A stretch of 64,000 nucleotides of DNA from Anaeramoeba flamelloides (lineage: Eukaryota; Metamonada; Anaeramoebidae): NCBI GenBank assembly GCA_027625915.1, contig JANTQA010000018.1, positions 162,501-226,500 on the forward strand, in the 5' to 3' direction. Each line of letters begins with the position of its first letter. The stretch's first letter is position 1. The translations under genes were made by a program, and so were the position numbers. The notes beneath the pieces are model-generated. The model was not told where the DNA came from. It saw only the letters and a list, made by a program, of their open reading frames with translations, and ran no database searches. This document shows, piece after piece, positions 21,465 through 32,922 of this stretch.

Positions 21465-23051
21465 ATGAAAAATTATAATGAAAGTCACCAATTAAGTAAT
21501 TATCTTATTAACATTAAATTCAATAGTATTGATGATTTGAGAGGTGTGCCCTTTTGTTTGAAAAAAGAGTTTAGTTTAGATTCTTTTCTGTGTATTATCA
21601 AATAAATTCATCGAAATCTAATACTCCGATTATATATCTACTTATTTTTTTTTTTAACCCCAAAGTAGAAGGAAATTAGCAATTATTTTATTGAAGAATG
21701 GGGTTACGAATATATAAATTTTGGCTTTGAGATCGAACCAATCAATGGCAAAAAAATTGATATTTTTTACGAATGCGAAGAATATGATGATGTGGATAAA
21801 ATTCAAGTGCACCCCTGTCAAAAAATAGAAGAATATGGGCTCTATTTAGTCCCGTATGTAGAAGACTATTTCTCATTTCTAGAAAATTCCATTCCATCTC
21901 CAATCGTAAAAAAGCAAAATAAACAAATGATCCAACTTAAAAAAACACCCAGAATGGAAAAGAAATCAATACAAAACCCATTCAAAACAAAGCCTTCGTT
22001 CCAATTTAATTTTTTTGTGGAATTGTTTCAGGATTCTGATGACCTCAATTATAATATTCCCTTTTTTCTAATTATGGAAGCAGCAAAAAATATCTATTTA
22101 AAAACAGAACCAATAAAAGTTTTGTCAAATGATTTGCTCAACTTCTTTAATGATCAAAAGTCAGGCGACTTTTTAATTTCTGATTTTAAAGTTCACTCCA
22201 CTTGGATTCGAAGTAGATTCTCAAAAATCACAGACAATCAAAAAAAACAAGATCTTGATCAAATCAAATCAAAATTGGAATTACTTGAAGATGCCCAAAT
22301 TAAGCTCTTTTTGCAATGGCTATATTGTGGAAATATTGAAATTATTGTAGAACATGAACAAGAGCAAGAACAAGAACAAGAAAGGGAAAGGGAAAGGGGA
22401 AAGGAAAGGGAAAAGGGAAAGGGAAAAGTGGAGGAAGAAGAAAAAGAGAACAACGACGACGAAGTGGTCGATTATGATGGGTATATTAGAATAATCAAAA
22501 AGAAGGAAAAAAAGATTAAAAAAATAGAAAAGATTTTAGAGGGAATTATCAAAAGCTTAGGTACCAAACACGCTTGCAAAGACATCGAAGCAAATTGGAT
22601 TGAAAATTTAAAACAACTTGAAAAGGATTCAAAATCTAAAGATTTTTCGATCAAAATTCCAAATCAATTAAATAAGAATCAAACAGAGACAATTCCAATC
22701 CATCGTTTTATTCTAGAGGCAAGAAGTGTTCTATATAGAGAACTATTTGCCTTCACGGAAAATGAAAAGTTAAAAGGCATTCAAGATTATTCGAAAAAAT
22801 CATTCAGATTTTGGAATCTTTTTGTGCATTACCTATATACATCAGAAATCAGAAGTTTTGTTTCAGATGATGATGATGACAACGAAAATGAAAAACTACA
22901 AACAGATGATCTAATACAAGAATTAGAAGATGTAGGAGCTTATTTCCAAATATCAAAACCATCTTTGTTTCGAAGATTAATTGACCAAAAAACAAATAAG
23001 GATCTGAAAATGATATGGATTAAACCAGAGAAAGAAGATGATGAGGATTAA
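21465..23051 (+). CDS. Double BTB/POZ-domain protein with low-complexity linker
   Basis: The chosen start is the ATG at 21465 (MKNYNESHQLSNYLINIKFN). An intron is inferred from about 21546 to 21668 (GT...AG). Exon 2 starts at 21669 (KEISNYFIEEWGYEYINFGF) and runs open to 23051, giving about 487 residues. The intron's 5' site is uncertain because the frame stays open to 21605. Two BTB-like segments are visible: SGDFLISDFKVHSTWIRSRF ... IKLFLQWLYCGN (about residues 190-250), and KDFSIKIP ... IPIHRFILEARSVLYRELF ... FWNLFVHYLYTSEI (about 350-445). A glutamate/lysine/arginine tract separates them. BTB domains mediate dimerisation and, in many proteins, Cullin-3 binding; that role is inference here. 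The N-terminal part is unrecognised. Confidence 0.75.
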
Positions 23052-23634
23052 GAAAGAGAAAATTAAAAGGAAAGGATACAAAAAAGGTTAAATTTTAAAA
23101 TTTGCTCCTAGTTTTCTTTTTCTTTCTTTTTTTTTTAATTTTGAGATATTCTTTTTTAAATTTTGAGATATTTTTATAAATAATTTTTTTTGACAAAATT
23201 CAAATCTAGATATTATTTAATTATTAATTTGTTGTGGTTTTAACACAAAATAAACTGATATTAAATTTTGAATAAAAACGATATACTCAAATTTCAGTAT
23301 ATGTTTTGGTGGACCGACATCCTTAAATCAACAAAATTTACCCCTTTGTTTTTAATTCTAGAAAGCCTACAATTTTTTTTTTTACTTTATTTTTTATAGA
23401 AATTGTTTTCAATTTTATTTCTTAATGGATAGAGTTAACCTAAAAGAAGTTTTCCTTGTGGAGCTACTCTCTATTAATTTTTTAACCTAAATTTAATAGA
23501 GATTTAGTAAATTTTTTACAATTACTTTGATTTGAAAGAACCTGTTTATTTTAATATATTAAATATACTTCAAGATTAGGAATCCTTATTTAGAAATTGG
23601 TCAAAAAAAAAAAATGATAGAGACTAGTCCCTTA
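23052..23634. other. 3' flank without supported genes
   Basis: Follows the BTB gene. AT-rich, with T runs; presumably contains its polyadenylation region. No repeat was recognised before 23635. Confidence 0.35.
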
Positions 23635-24081
23635 CACGACAAGAATAGCACAAAAATTGTAGTCGCTTTTTTTACTTGACAACACTTATTTATTTTGAAA
23701 TTGTTCAAAATTTTGAAAGTTATTACAAGATCACAATTCAATAACTTTCAATTTAAAAGTTTTTACAAGTCAAACTTTTAAAAACATTTAATTTAAACAA
23801 CTTTCCAATTTTAGTTTTTTATAAAAAGAGTTTCAGGTTATTGAAAGTTAACCAATATTTTTCTTTTTGATAACTTTCAAAAATTTCAATTAAATTCAAA
23901 ATGTAATCTTTTGTTAATTATTATTTTTTAGCACTTTTTTGGCTTACAAAAGTTTGTATTAAGTTTTTGAAATTTGAAAAAATACGAAAGAATATCAGAG
24001 ACTGAAATCTTGCAAACTGTCAGTCTGAAAGTTCCAAAAAGTCTTGAAAGTGTTTTTATGGGTTGTGCTATTCTTGTCCTG
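23635..24081. mobile_element. TA-flanked MITE (447 bp)
   Basis: Left end CACGACAAGAATAGCACAA and right complement CAGGACAAGAATAGCACAAC, next to TA at 23633-23634 and 24082-24083. Internal AACTTTCAA/TTGAAAGTT repeats on both strands can fold further. The frame at 23928-24269 crosses its border and is spurious. Confidence 0.75.
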
Positions 24082-24173
24082 TAAATAAATAAAAAAAAAA
24101 AAAATTGAGTAAAATCTATTGATATGATTTCATTCTTGTAAATATTAGAAAACTTTATAAACCAGAGCCGTTG

Positions 24174-24652
24174 TGAAAAAAAAAGTGAAACAGGGAAATA
24201 AAGTTCAACATCGTTTTTCATTAGAAACATTAAAAGAATCATAGAAATCACAGAAACTTGGTAATTCAAACTAAGATCAATTAATAAAAGATAAAATAAA
24301 AAAATAAAGACAAAATGGGGGATTCAACACAATAACAGTCTTTTTTAATACCATCTTTTGGTATATGGTTTTTCTTTGATTAATCAATTATTATTAATAA
24401 TTTGTTCCAAAAATTCGACTATTTTTGAGTGATCTCCAAAAACCACTTTGAACAATTTCGATAACCAAAGTAGATTTAAATTGTTTTTGTTGGTTTGGTT
24501 GAAAATAATATAATGGATTATTATTTGAAGTTAATTTGTTTTTCTTCTTTTAATTGAAATTTACTTTTCATTTTCAGGTTTTTGTGATTCTATTAAGGTT
24601 ACCAATGAAAAAAACCACGTTTCACTTTTTTCCCTGTTTCACTTTTTTTCAA
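24174..24652. mobile_element. MITE family M1, copy 2
   Basis: Ends GTGAAAAAAAAAGTGAAACA and the complement at 24598-24652. The interior repeats the blocks of copy 1 (CCATCTTTTGGTATATGG, TTTCGATAACCAAAGTAGAT, TGAAAATAATATAATGGATT). The terminal part has an extra GTGAAACAGGGAAA step relative to copy 1. Confidence 0.8.
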
Positions 24653-24912
24653 CAAAAGTAAGCAAAAATTAAAATAATATCTCATTAATAAATTATTATA
24701 GATGTAAAAAACCATATTTTGTTAATAAATTAAAATCTGATTTTAGTCATTAGATTGTTCAACGAAACAAGCTAATTTTTAATTAATAAAATTTAACACT
24801 GGTGTTTAATTACAAAACATGGTTTTTTCAAAATAATAAAGTATATATCCTTGGTCAACTCATCGGGGAGTGAAATTTCTTGCCTTCAATTTCATTTTGA
24901 TAATTTCATAAC
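24653..24912. other. 3' flank of the next minus-strand gene
   Basis: AT-rich; includes TTAATAAATT motifs that could serve in 3' end formation of the gene at 24913-25893. No gene is seen. Confidence 0.35.
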
Positions 24913-25893
24913 CTACCAAATTGTATTAAATAACTTGACTCCACCCCAAGAAGCAAATGAAGATCCAATCATCGAACCAAAAGCAGTACCGATACCTGGA
25001 CATATCATTGTTCCAATTCCGCTGCCTATTATGGCCCCAATGCTGCCTGATCCTGCTGCGGTGATGTTTTTCCCCGTCCTTTTCGTGAATTCTTTACCGT
25101 CAATATCGCCTTTTGCCAATCGGTATCCATCTATGGCCATAAAGCTGCCTGTGGTAAGTATCCCTATACCTACATTGAATTTCCCGATTTCAACTTTTGT
25201 CAAATCTTTTGCAAACCCCCACTCTACTTTCTTCGGGATATGTCGTGTTGTTTTGGAAAGGATTTCACCACCAAAGGACCATGTTGTTGTGACTGTAGTC
25301 TCGATCTCCCTGACTCCTTGAGTAAATGCAATTCCTCCATTCCGAAGTGCATGACCGATACCAGACTCGCTTTCGTGAAGAAACGATTTCCCTTTTTGCT
25401 TCTGCTTTGTCAGCACATACAGAACATCATCAACAAAATGTTGACAATTCTTACTCCACTTATTATATGTGACAGGAACACACTTTCCTTCATGTTCTTG
25501 ATACCAATTTCTTTTGATCACACCCAAAACTTCTCCAAAATTGATATTCTTTGTGATTTGAATGATTGTTTGATCAGAAAAATAATTCTTGAGATTCTTC
25601 GTTGTGAAATTCTGATCATCAATCCGAAGCATGATTATTTTGACCAAATGGTTGCCTTCAGAATCTTTATACTTGGGATCACGGTTGGCTTCCATAAACC
25701 AGCAACCTCCATTTTCGAGTACAACAAATATACACAAATGATTCACATCATTACTGAAAAAGGATAACATTTGATGGCTTTTGAGTGGTCGCTTACACAG
25801 AACTACCTCCCGAACTTTTTCAATTTGATCTGATTCATTATATCTTTCTGTAGTTATTAGAGGAAAATCTTGTGGTGTTTTTGAAAAGGACAT
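24913..25893 (-). CDS. NC-type papain-fold (LRAT/PPPDE-like) protein with glycine-zipper tail
   Basis: An intact 326-residue ORF starting MSFSKTPQDF. The first half has the layout of the permuted papain-like (NlpC/P60, LRAT, PPPDE) superfamily. A His follows a turn before a beta strand (VNHLCIFVVLENGG, His52), and a Cys lies at the start of a helix (NKWSKNCQHFVDDVLYVL, Cys150). In this superfamily the His/Cys pair is the catalytic centre of acyltransferases or proteases, so enzymatic activity is plausible but unproven. Residues 281-317 are a long GxxxG-rich hydrophobic segment (SGIGTMICPGIGTAFGSMIG), typical of glycine-zipper membrane insertion. No signal peptide is seen. Base composition is higher in G and C than the flanks, in line with purifying selection. 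The specific family is not settled. Plus-strand frames here are shadows. Confidence 0.7.
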   Translation of the reverse strand: MSFSKTPQDFPLITTERYNESDQIEKVREVVLCKRPLKSHQMLSFFSNDVNHLCIFVVLENGGCWFMEANRDPKYKDSEGNHLVKIIMLRIDDQNFTTKNLKNYFSDQTIIQITKNINFGEVLGVIKRNWYQEHEGKCVPVTYNKWSKNCQHFVDDVLYVLTKQKQKGKSFLHESESGIGHALRNGGIAFTQGVREIETTVTTTWSFGGEILSKTTRHIPKKVEWGFAKDLTKVEIGKFNVGIGILTTGSFMAIDGYRLAKGDIDGKEFTKRTGKNITAAGSGSIGAIIGSGIGTMICPGIGTAFGSMIGSSFASWGGVKLFNTIW

Positions 25894-26068
25894 TTATATA
25901 AGAATGAAATATTTTGTTATTTATTGAAATTTCAAATAAAATTAAATTCCAAAATTAAAATTTTGTGAAATGGAAAAAAATGAATTTATTTTTAAAAAAA
26001 ATTTAAGAATAATAGTTCTTAATAATGGAACTGGATTTTTTTTTATTTTTTATTTATTGAGAAATTAT

Positions 26069-28152
26069 ATGTCCTTAATAAAATTAAGCACTACTTTTTT
26101 CTGAGTAATATTTTTCGAATTTTACCATTCGAAAATAAAAAAAACATCTGAAGACCAAATTAGTGCCTTTTGTGAAAATAAAACTCCCATAATTTCGAAT
26201 TATTTTTAGTAAATGAGTTAAAACAAGATAGTGTATCTATAAATATACATAATTTCAAGTGTGATTTCGATGATTTTGGTAAAAAAGGTTTTCAAGAAAA
26301 AGTTAAATTGAAACTTTATTTATTTTTCTTTTTTCATTTAGTTTTTTTAATTGTATTAATGGAAAGTATTTGATCAATTTTCCATTTTTAGTGTTTTTTG
26401 GGTCGTAGGGTCAAATAATGATTATTTTATTGAAATACAGATTACAAAATATATATTTTTTTTATTTTAAATATGATTAAAATATTTTGAAATTTTCGAT
26501 CACAACCCCATTTAACAGATACAACTTTAAAAATGATTTCAAAATTGCAATTTAATTCAAAATTTTTTGAGCAGGTCAGTGAAAAAAAATTGTTTGAAAT
26601 TTTTACTCTAAAAAGAAAACTATGTTAGAACTTGACAGATTGGAATAGAGAACGATTAAATTCAAAATAATATTTAATTTTGTTTTATTATGTTCGTCAT
26701 TAAAAAATATTAATTTTAATCGTCGACGATAATTTATTTATTTAATTCGGAAACATAAAGAAATTTTTGTAATATTAGAACAATTTCAGTTTAGCGAATG
26801 TGTTGAAGAGCATTTGGTAGTATTTATAAAGGACTTTTATTCGATTTTATCAATTCAAGTTTCCAAATTCTAAAAACTAATCTCATTTTTTGTGAAATTA
26901 TTGATACAAAAATTTAGTTGTGGAATGAATTGTGATTATATCAAACAAGAAGTGTTGTGTAATTCAACAACTTAACTTTAATCTAAGAAAAAAGAGAAAA
27001 ATTATTTCTAAAGATAAATTTATTTCAAAATGATCATTTTTTTTTTAAAAACACAATTTTAATAAAATCAATTTTTTTGTTTTTTAATCTCAATTGACAT
27101 AACTTAAAAGTCAATTCAAAATGGGGAATTCTGAAGACTCTTTTCATAGTGAGTGTAATAGTGAAATAAAAATAAAGTCAACTGAAGGTGAGAAAGAAGA
27201 TGAAATTACCTGGAAATTCAATGTGTCAACGAAAGATATCAAGAAAGCTGAAATTCAAAAACAAGAGGAAGAAAATGAGAAAAAATAACCCTTTTTATTT
27301 CACCGTTTTATATATTTAATATACTTATACTATAGAAATATTTGTTGTGATTTTAATAAGATAATAAAAAACTGTTCTTAAAAATTATTTTTTTTTAAAA
27401 AAGTTCATAATCGATCAATTTTTTTTTGATATTTTATTCTTTTCTTATCTTTCACTTCAAAAAATAAATCAACAATTTTAAATAGTTTTTAATTTTTTTT
27501 TTTCAAGTTCTGAAATTGAAACCATCTTTTATTAGATTTTGAATTACTTTACTATTTTATACCAAAATTTGGAATATATATCTCCCTACGACCCAAAAAA
27601 CACTCAAAATCGAAAATTGATTAAATATTTTCCATTAATATAATTAAAAAAACTAAATGAAAAAATAAAAAAAAATCTAGTTTCAATTTAACTTTTTTTT
27701 GAAAACATTTTTTGCCAAAATCATTAAATTCACACTTGAAATTATGTATATTTTTAGATACACTTTCTAGTTTTAACTTATTTACTAAAACACATTCTAA
27801 ATTATGTGAATTTTATTTTCACAAAGAGCACTAATTTGGTCTTCAAATGTTTTTTTTATTTTCGAATGGTAAAATTTGAAAAATATTAAACTAAAAAGAT
27901 AAACTCTCTGGAAAGTTATTCTAATTTAATATATTAACTTATTCTTTGATTTCAAAATTTTCTCAATCCCAATTTTTAAAAAAAAAATAAAAAAGTGCAC
28001 ACTAATTTCAAAAAATATTTTCGATAATCAAAAGTTGAGAGTGTTTTTATTCTAAAAAAAATTATTCCAGTGGTCAATTGAATTAAGTTATAAGGTTAGA
28101 TTTCGAAAAATATTAATCAGAAAAAAATAGTGCTTAATTTTATTAAGGACAT
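26069..28152. mobile_element. Long-inverted-repeat element (2.1 kb) with a small internal ORF
   Basis: Arms of about 340 bases: ATGTCCTTAATAAAATTAAG starts the left arm, and its complement ends the right arm at 28152. GACCAAATTAGTGC, TACACTTTCTAG and TTGGGTCGTAGGG-type blocks also match between the arms. The right arm is longer because about 190 bases are inserted near 27890-28100, between two copies of a GAAAAATATTA motif. The unique centre (26430-27570) holds the 55-codon ORF at 27121. ATTAT flanks both ends and may be the target duplication. Confidence 0.7.
27121..27288 (+). CDS. Small acidic protein with myristoylation-type N terminus
   Basis: ATG to TAA, 55 residues, starting MGNSEDSFHSECNSEIK and ending KQEEENEKK. 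The Gly2 and the serine region fit an N-myristoylation signal (MGxxxS/T-like) and Cys12 could be acylated, so membrane tethering is possible. The rest is charged and probably helical or disordered. The stretch is visibly less AT-biased than the surrounding element, which argues for real coding sequence. It is the only coding-like frame in the unique centre of the 26.1-28.15 kb inverted-repeat element, so it may be a passenger or accessory gene of that element. No family was recognised. Confidence 0.45.
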   Translation: MGNSEDSFHSECNSEIKIKSTEGEKEDEITWKFNVSTKDIKKAEIQKQEEENEKK

Positions 28153-28160
28153 ATTATAAT

Positions 28161-28927
28161 GAATCTATTAAATATCCCTGAAAATACCCAGAAATCGAAA
28201 ATACCTGAAAAATGTTTAAACACAAAAATAAAAGAATTTTTTAACAACTTCTAAGAAATCCAAGTGTGAATATACTGTACTTTTTAAAGGAAAATTCGGA
28301 TTTTTATTGGTGAAAAAAATTTTTTGTATTCTGAAAATATCAAAATTCAAAAAAAATTAATTTTAGTGAATGGTATTCAACACATTTTGTGTGAAAGAAA
28401 TTGGTATGTTTGATTACTGTAACATTTCTGATCATTTCAAAATGGTATTAACTAAATGATAGAAAATTAATTTGTATTGTAAATTTCTAATTGTTTATCA
28501 TTGCGAATAATTTTGAAATCTTAAATTCAATCCAAAAATAACTGAATAAGATCTAATCGTGCAATAAATACCCATACTCATACTTAAGGTGACCCAAGCC
28601 AAAGCTTATTTTAATTTGCCACTCCATAAAAGAAACTGGTTTAACCAAAACATACTAACACATACAATGTCCTAACAAACATATACACTTACCTTAATAA
28701 GTACACAAATATACTCAAAAGGTACCAAACTCTTTAGAAGGGCTTCAAAGTAGAAAATTCAAAAATATATATTGAAGAAAGTAAAAAATGTTATTTTACA
28801 ATTAAACTGGGTATATTGGCACTAGTGTTTCTTAGAAGTTGTTAAAAAAGTCGTTTTTTTTTTCTGGTTAAAAAAATTTTCCAGTATTTTCGATTTTCGG
28901 CTATTTTCCTGTATATTTCAAACACCC
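28161..28927. mobile_element. Inverted-repeat element family M5, copy 1 (about 770 bp)
   Basis: The left arm has ATCCCTGAAAATACCCAGAA and AACAACTTCTAAGAAA. The right arm has the complements (TTTCTTAGAAGTTGTT, TTTCGATTTTCGGCTATTTT) with interspersed divergence. The centre has C-rich short repeats (ACATACTAACACATACAATG) resembling the 20.2 kb patch. A second copy covers 62451-63917. Confidence 0.65.
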
Positions 28928-28983
28928 AATATAAACGAAAGATAAAATTCAATTCTGATATACAATTATATTTTTATATAAAT

Positions 28984-29190
28984 TCTTTTTCAAATAAAAG
29001 GGCACAAAAATTTCAAGAATTATTCATAATTGAATCAAATTAACTGTAGTATCATTATAAAATCTATGAAAGGCTTTAAAACATAAAAAAAAAAACTCTC
29101 AACTGAATCTTTAAAACTTATTAAAGCAAAACAATAAAGAGTATAATTCAATATTTTTAAAATTGGTGTGCCTTTTTATTTGAAATGAGA
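28984..29190. mobile_element. MITE family M4, copy 2
   Basis: Ends TTTTTCAAATAAAAGGGCAC and complement CATTTCAAATAAAAAGGCAC. Interior as in the copy at 20862-21067, including AAGAATTATTCATAATTGAA. Confidence 0.75.
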
Positions 29191-29284
29191 TATCTCATTT
29201 TGGAAATTATTTGGGAAAAAAAAATATAAAATCAATAAAAACCTTTGAATAAGGTGAATTGGTTAAAAAGTTCTAGTCATTTTA

Positions 29285-29477
29285 CAGTCAGTTCCACTTT
29301 TAAGGCAAACTTTCAACAAAATATAAGGCACAATAAAAATCTCAAATTAAGGTCCAAAATTCAGATTCTAGTAAAATAAATTGCAAAAAAAAAATTCCAA
29401 ATTCTGTACCTTAATTTGAGATTTTTTTGTTCCTTAAATTTCGTTGAAAGTTTGTGCCTTAAAAGTGGAACTGGCTG
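29285..29477. mobile_element. MITE family M6 (CAGTCAGTTCCACTTTTA ends), copy 1
   Basis: 193 bp, nearly a full palindrome: CAGTCAGTTCCACTTTTAAG at the left and its complement at the right, with AAATCTCAAATTAAGG and its complement inside. TA flanks at 29283-29284 and 29478-29479. Three more copies lie at 39458, 42681 and 53120. Confidence 0.85.
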
Positions 29478-29489
29478 TATTAATATATT

Positions 29490-29950
29490 AATATATTTAT
29501 TTTCTTATTTTTCTTTAATCCAGATTTGGATGATATTCAAAAGTCAAAATAGTTCAGAGATAAAGTAATGATTATTTTATTTTTTGTTTTTTTTTTTTAC
29601 AAAAAAATAATCATTATTCATTTTTACAATTTTTCTTTCAAGATTTTTATTTTTTTTTTAATTTTTTAAAATCAGAAATTATATTACAATAATACTAATT
29701 CAAAACTCAATACATTGATTTATTAATAATAAAAATCAAATATTGTTGTTATTTTCATGATAAAAAAATAAATAAAAAAATATCTTAATAAGAAATTATA
29801 ATTTTTTGTTAGATAAAATTTTTTATAAATATTGAATTAAGAAAAAAAATGAAATTTATTTCTTGAGGCCAAAATTATAATTTTAATAGGAATATTTTTC
29901 TAAAACTTTTATTTAAACAATAGAAAATATTTGAAAGAACAAACAAAAAT
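29490..29950 (+). repeat. Dispersed repeat R4, copy 1
   Basis: Shares TTTAATCCAGATTTG, CAATTTTTCTTTCAAGATTT, TTGATTTATTA and GGCCAAAATTATAATTTTAA with 52690-53118. The second copy runs directly into a family M6 insertion where this one is uninterrupted. Confidence 0.65.
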
Positions 29951-31329
29951 AATTGTAAAATAATTTCAATTTATTACATTGGAATTCAATAAAAAATGTT
30001 TTTTTTAATAAATAAAGTAATCAACCTAAAATTTAAAAATAAAAATAAAAAATAACTTTTAAATATTATTCAAAGACAAAAAATAATCTTCAAAACCAAA
30101 GAATTTTCTCATTTTGAATTTTATAATGAGTAAAACTTTGAATAATATATTTGTTAAATATGATTGTTTCAATCAAAATTAATCAAGATCTTGTAAAATA
30201 ATTTTTGATCTATGCTCACTATCCAAAAATTTTGTTTATTTTATGTCTAGATTTTACAAAGTCAAAAATTCAAAAATACATAAAAAATTAAAAAAAAAAT
30301 CAATTATTAATCTGACTCGAACTATTGACCAAATCATTTAAAATTTGAAAAAAAAAATCTTGTTGAAAAATTTACAAATTTTACAATGAAAAAAAATACT
30401 ATTTGTTTTTCAAATTTAATTTATATTTTTTTTTATTTTTAAATTATTTAGAATCAAATTTTTATATTGAAATTGGATATTAATCAATAGATGAAACATA
30501 TTTTCTATGTGATGTCAAAAGATCTTTTGTAATGAATAAGTTATTTAATTAAGTATTTTATGCAATATTGGGGTGCAAAGTGCCCCAAAAAAATTTCCAG
30601 TAAAGTATGATGTGCTTTAATCATTAAAAATATGAGGTTTATTAATGTCTAGACAAACTTTTAAAAAAAAAAAATTTTTTTTTGACAAAATTTGTTAGGA
30701 AAAATAATAAAATCACACTAATTAGGAAAAATTCCCAATGTTGAAAATTTTTTTTTCGAGTTTTTTTTTTCATTTTAAGTAACTATATAATTTTTAATTA
30801 TAAAATTTTCTTTCTAAGATAATTGCTTATAAATTCTATATCTTATAATCATTTGATGACAACTCAAATTAAATATTTGTTTTGAAGGTAATTCTGATGT
30901 TTGGGGTTCTAGAAGATATATCGATTTTAGTGGGGTTTGGCAATTAAATCGCAAATTTTTTCAATTTGAAGATTTTTAGATAGTGATTTATAGGAAGGTT
31001 TTAATTTCTATTATAATTCTAATAATCATTTAAATTATTGGATTTTGTATTTAAAGTTCTTTCAATAACCCATGTTGACTTGTTTAAATTTTGTTTTTCA
31101 AACTTTAACTGTTATTTTTCAAATTTTGTGTTTTTAACTGTTGTTTTCCAACTTTTTTGTCATTTTTTTCAATTTTTTGATCGTTTGTTGAAAAGAAGAT
31201 TTTTCAAGAGTGTCCTTATTTTTAACAGCGAATTCTATCTTGACAATAATACAATCATTCTCAAAGTCATAATTGAAATTTTTTTTTCAAAATTTTGAGT
31301 TATATTTTTTCTTTTAATTGATTGAAAAA
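29951..31329. other. AT-rich region without supported genes
   Basis: The frame at 31038-31298 is hydrophobic and T-rich, and part of it resembles the reverse of the repeat near 53900-54150 (ACTGTTGTTTTCC). No gene or RNA is called. Confidence 0.35.
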
Positions 31330-31340
31330 TTTAAAGATCT

Positions 31341-32738
31341 CGATAGAACCATTGTGAAAAAAATTTGGGTCATTAAAAAAAAAGTCTGCCATTCAACAAT
31401 TTGTTTTTGTTTTTTAAATAGTTAATATAGGTAAAATGATTTTTTGATCATGATAAAATTTTATCAACAAATCTTACACTTTAGTAAAAGCCAAAGTCAT
31501 TACAAATTAACATATTCAAAGAGAATATTATTTCGTTGCATTTTGAGCCTTTGGAATTGCTTTGGAAATCTTAAAGAACAAAAATTGACTTTTAATTGTA
31601 AACTTTCCGATTAATAAGATAACTATTTACTAAAGAAATAGTCAAATCTATTAACTCATTAAGATATTTATCATTGTTAGATAACGTGAATTTATCCAGA
31701 TTAATCTTCAATATCCTTTTAAACCAAAATGAATCAAAAAATCTTCCAAAAAAAGATATTTTTTGAAAAGAGATTGATTTTCACTAATGTTTTACAATAA
31801 AAACTTAAAAATAACTATATAGTAGGGAAAAAAATACCGGACAAGAAAAAAATCCCGGACAAGATTTTTAATTGTGGGTATTAGTAAAATTTTTGTCTAA
31901 TTTCAATGAAATCCTTATTATAAATAACCAATTTTTTTATGAGATTAGTAATAAACCTACTTAAAGTTCATCAAAGTAAGGTGTCTATGGAATACTTGAG
32001 TAATTGTTTGATAGCCTAATGTTGATCAACTTTTTTTGAAAAATAATCCAGTTTTATTGAGGTTTACTAGAGTTTGGAAAATGATAATTTTTCTTCTTGT
32101 TTTTTGATTGGTTGAATGGTGTTTTTGAACAAGTGTGATTTCATCAATCATCATTCTAATAAGTGGGGGGGTTATAATTGAAAAAGTTCGATTCTTAAAA
32201 AAAGGAATTTGATTGTAAATAGCTGAAATTACATAATAATTTTACTAATATTCACAATTAAAAATCTTGTCAGGGATTTTTTTCATGTAAGGTATTTTTT
32301 TCACTGCTCTATATTTATATTTTAAAAACCATTTAAATACTAAAAATCCTTATAGAACAAACCTTAATTTAAAACAATTATTCATTTTTGGTCTTATCAA
32401 ACAATCACTAACTTGATCTTGGAATGTAATCTAATAAAAAAAAAATTAACATGTTGAGTAAAGTGTGCAATTAAAATTAAATTTTTGTGTATTTTAAGCA
32501 TTCCAAAGCAATTCAAAGGCTCAAAATGCAACGAAATAATATTCTCTTTGAATATGTTAATTCGTAATGACTTTGGTTTATCTTAAAGTGTAAGATTTGT
32601 TGATAAAATGATACTATGATCAAATAATCATTTTGCGAATATTTACTATTTAAAAAACCAAAACAAATTTTTGACTGAAACAAGTTTTTTTAAAAAACCC
32701 AGATTTTTTTCACAGGGTAACCAATGAGTGTTGATCTT
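31341..32738. mobile_element. Foldback element family M7, copy 1
   Basis: Inverted arms of about 350-400 bases: CATTGTGAAAAAAATTTGGG, ATTTCGTTGCATTTTGAGCC and TGGAATTGCTTTGGAA on the left, with the complements on the right. An 11-base direct repeat, TTTAAAGATCT, stands at 31330-31340 and 32739-32749 and may be the target duplication (a length typical of Mutator-like elements). A family M8 transposon is nested at 31822-32309. Copy 2 is at 49390-50485. Confidence 0.7.
31822..32309. mobile_element. TA-flanked element family M8, copy 1 (488 bp)
   Basis: The left arm GTAGGGAAAAAAATACCGGA and the right arm complement GAGCAGTGAAAAAAATACC are followed by a shared ACAAGATTTTTAATTGTG. TA lies at both sides (31820-31821, 32310-32311). 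A truncated second copy is at 51855-52065. Confidence 0.75.
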
Positions 32739-32794
32739 TTTAAAGATCTAATTCTCTCTTATTATTAAAATTGTTGAAAAAGAATTGATTTTTA

Positions 32795-32922
32795 CAGCTG
32801 TTTCAACTCAGGTGTGAATCGCACTCATTCGTTGAATGGTCGAGAAACATTTTAAATTGACTTGGAAGGTTTCCCAACCATTCAACGAATGAGTGCGATT
32901 CACACCTGAGTTGAAACAGCTG
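32795..32922. mobile_element. Perfect 46-base-arm hairpin MITE (128 bp)
   Basis: The arms 32795-32840 and 32877-32922 are exact complements (start CAGCTGTTTCAACTCAGGTG), with a 36-base loop and TA at both sides. The arms are unusually balanced in base composition for this DNA. Perfect arms imply a recent insertion. Confidence 0.85.
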
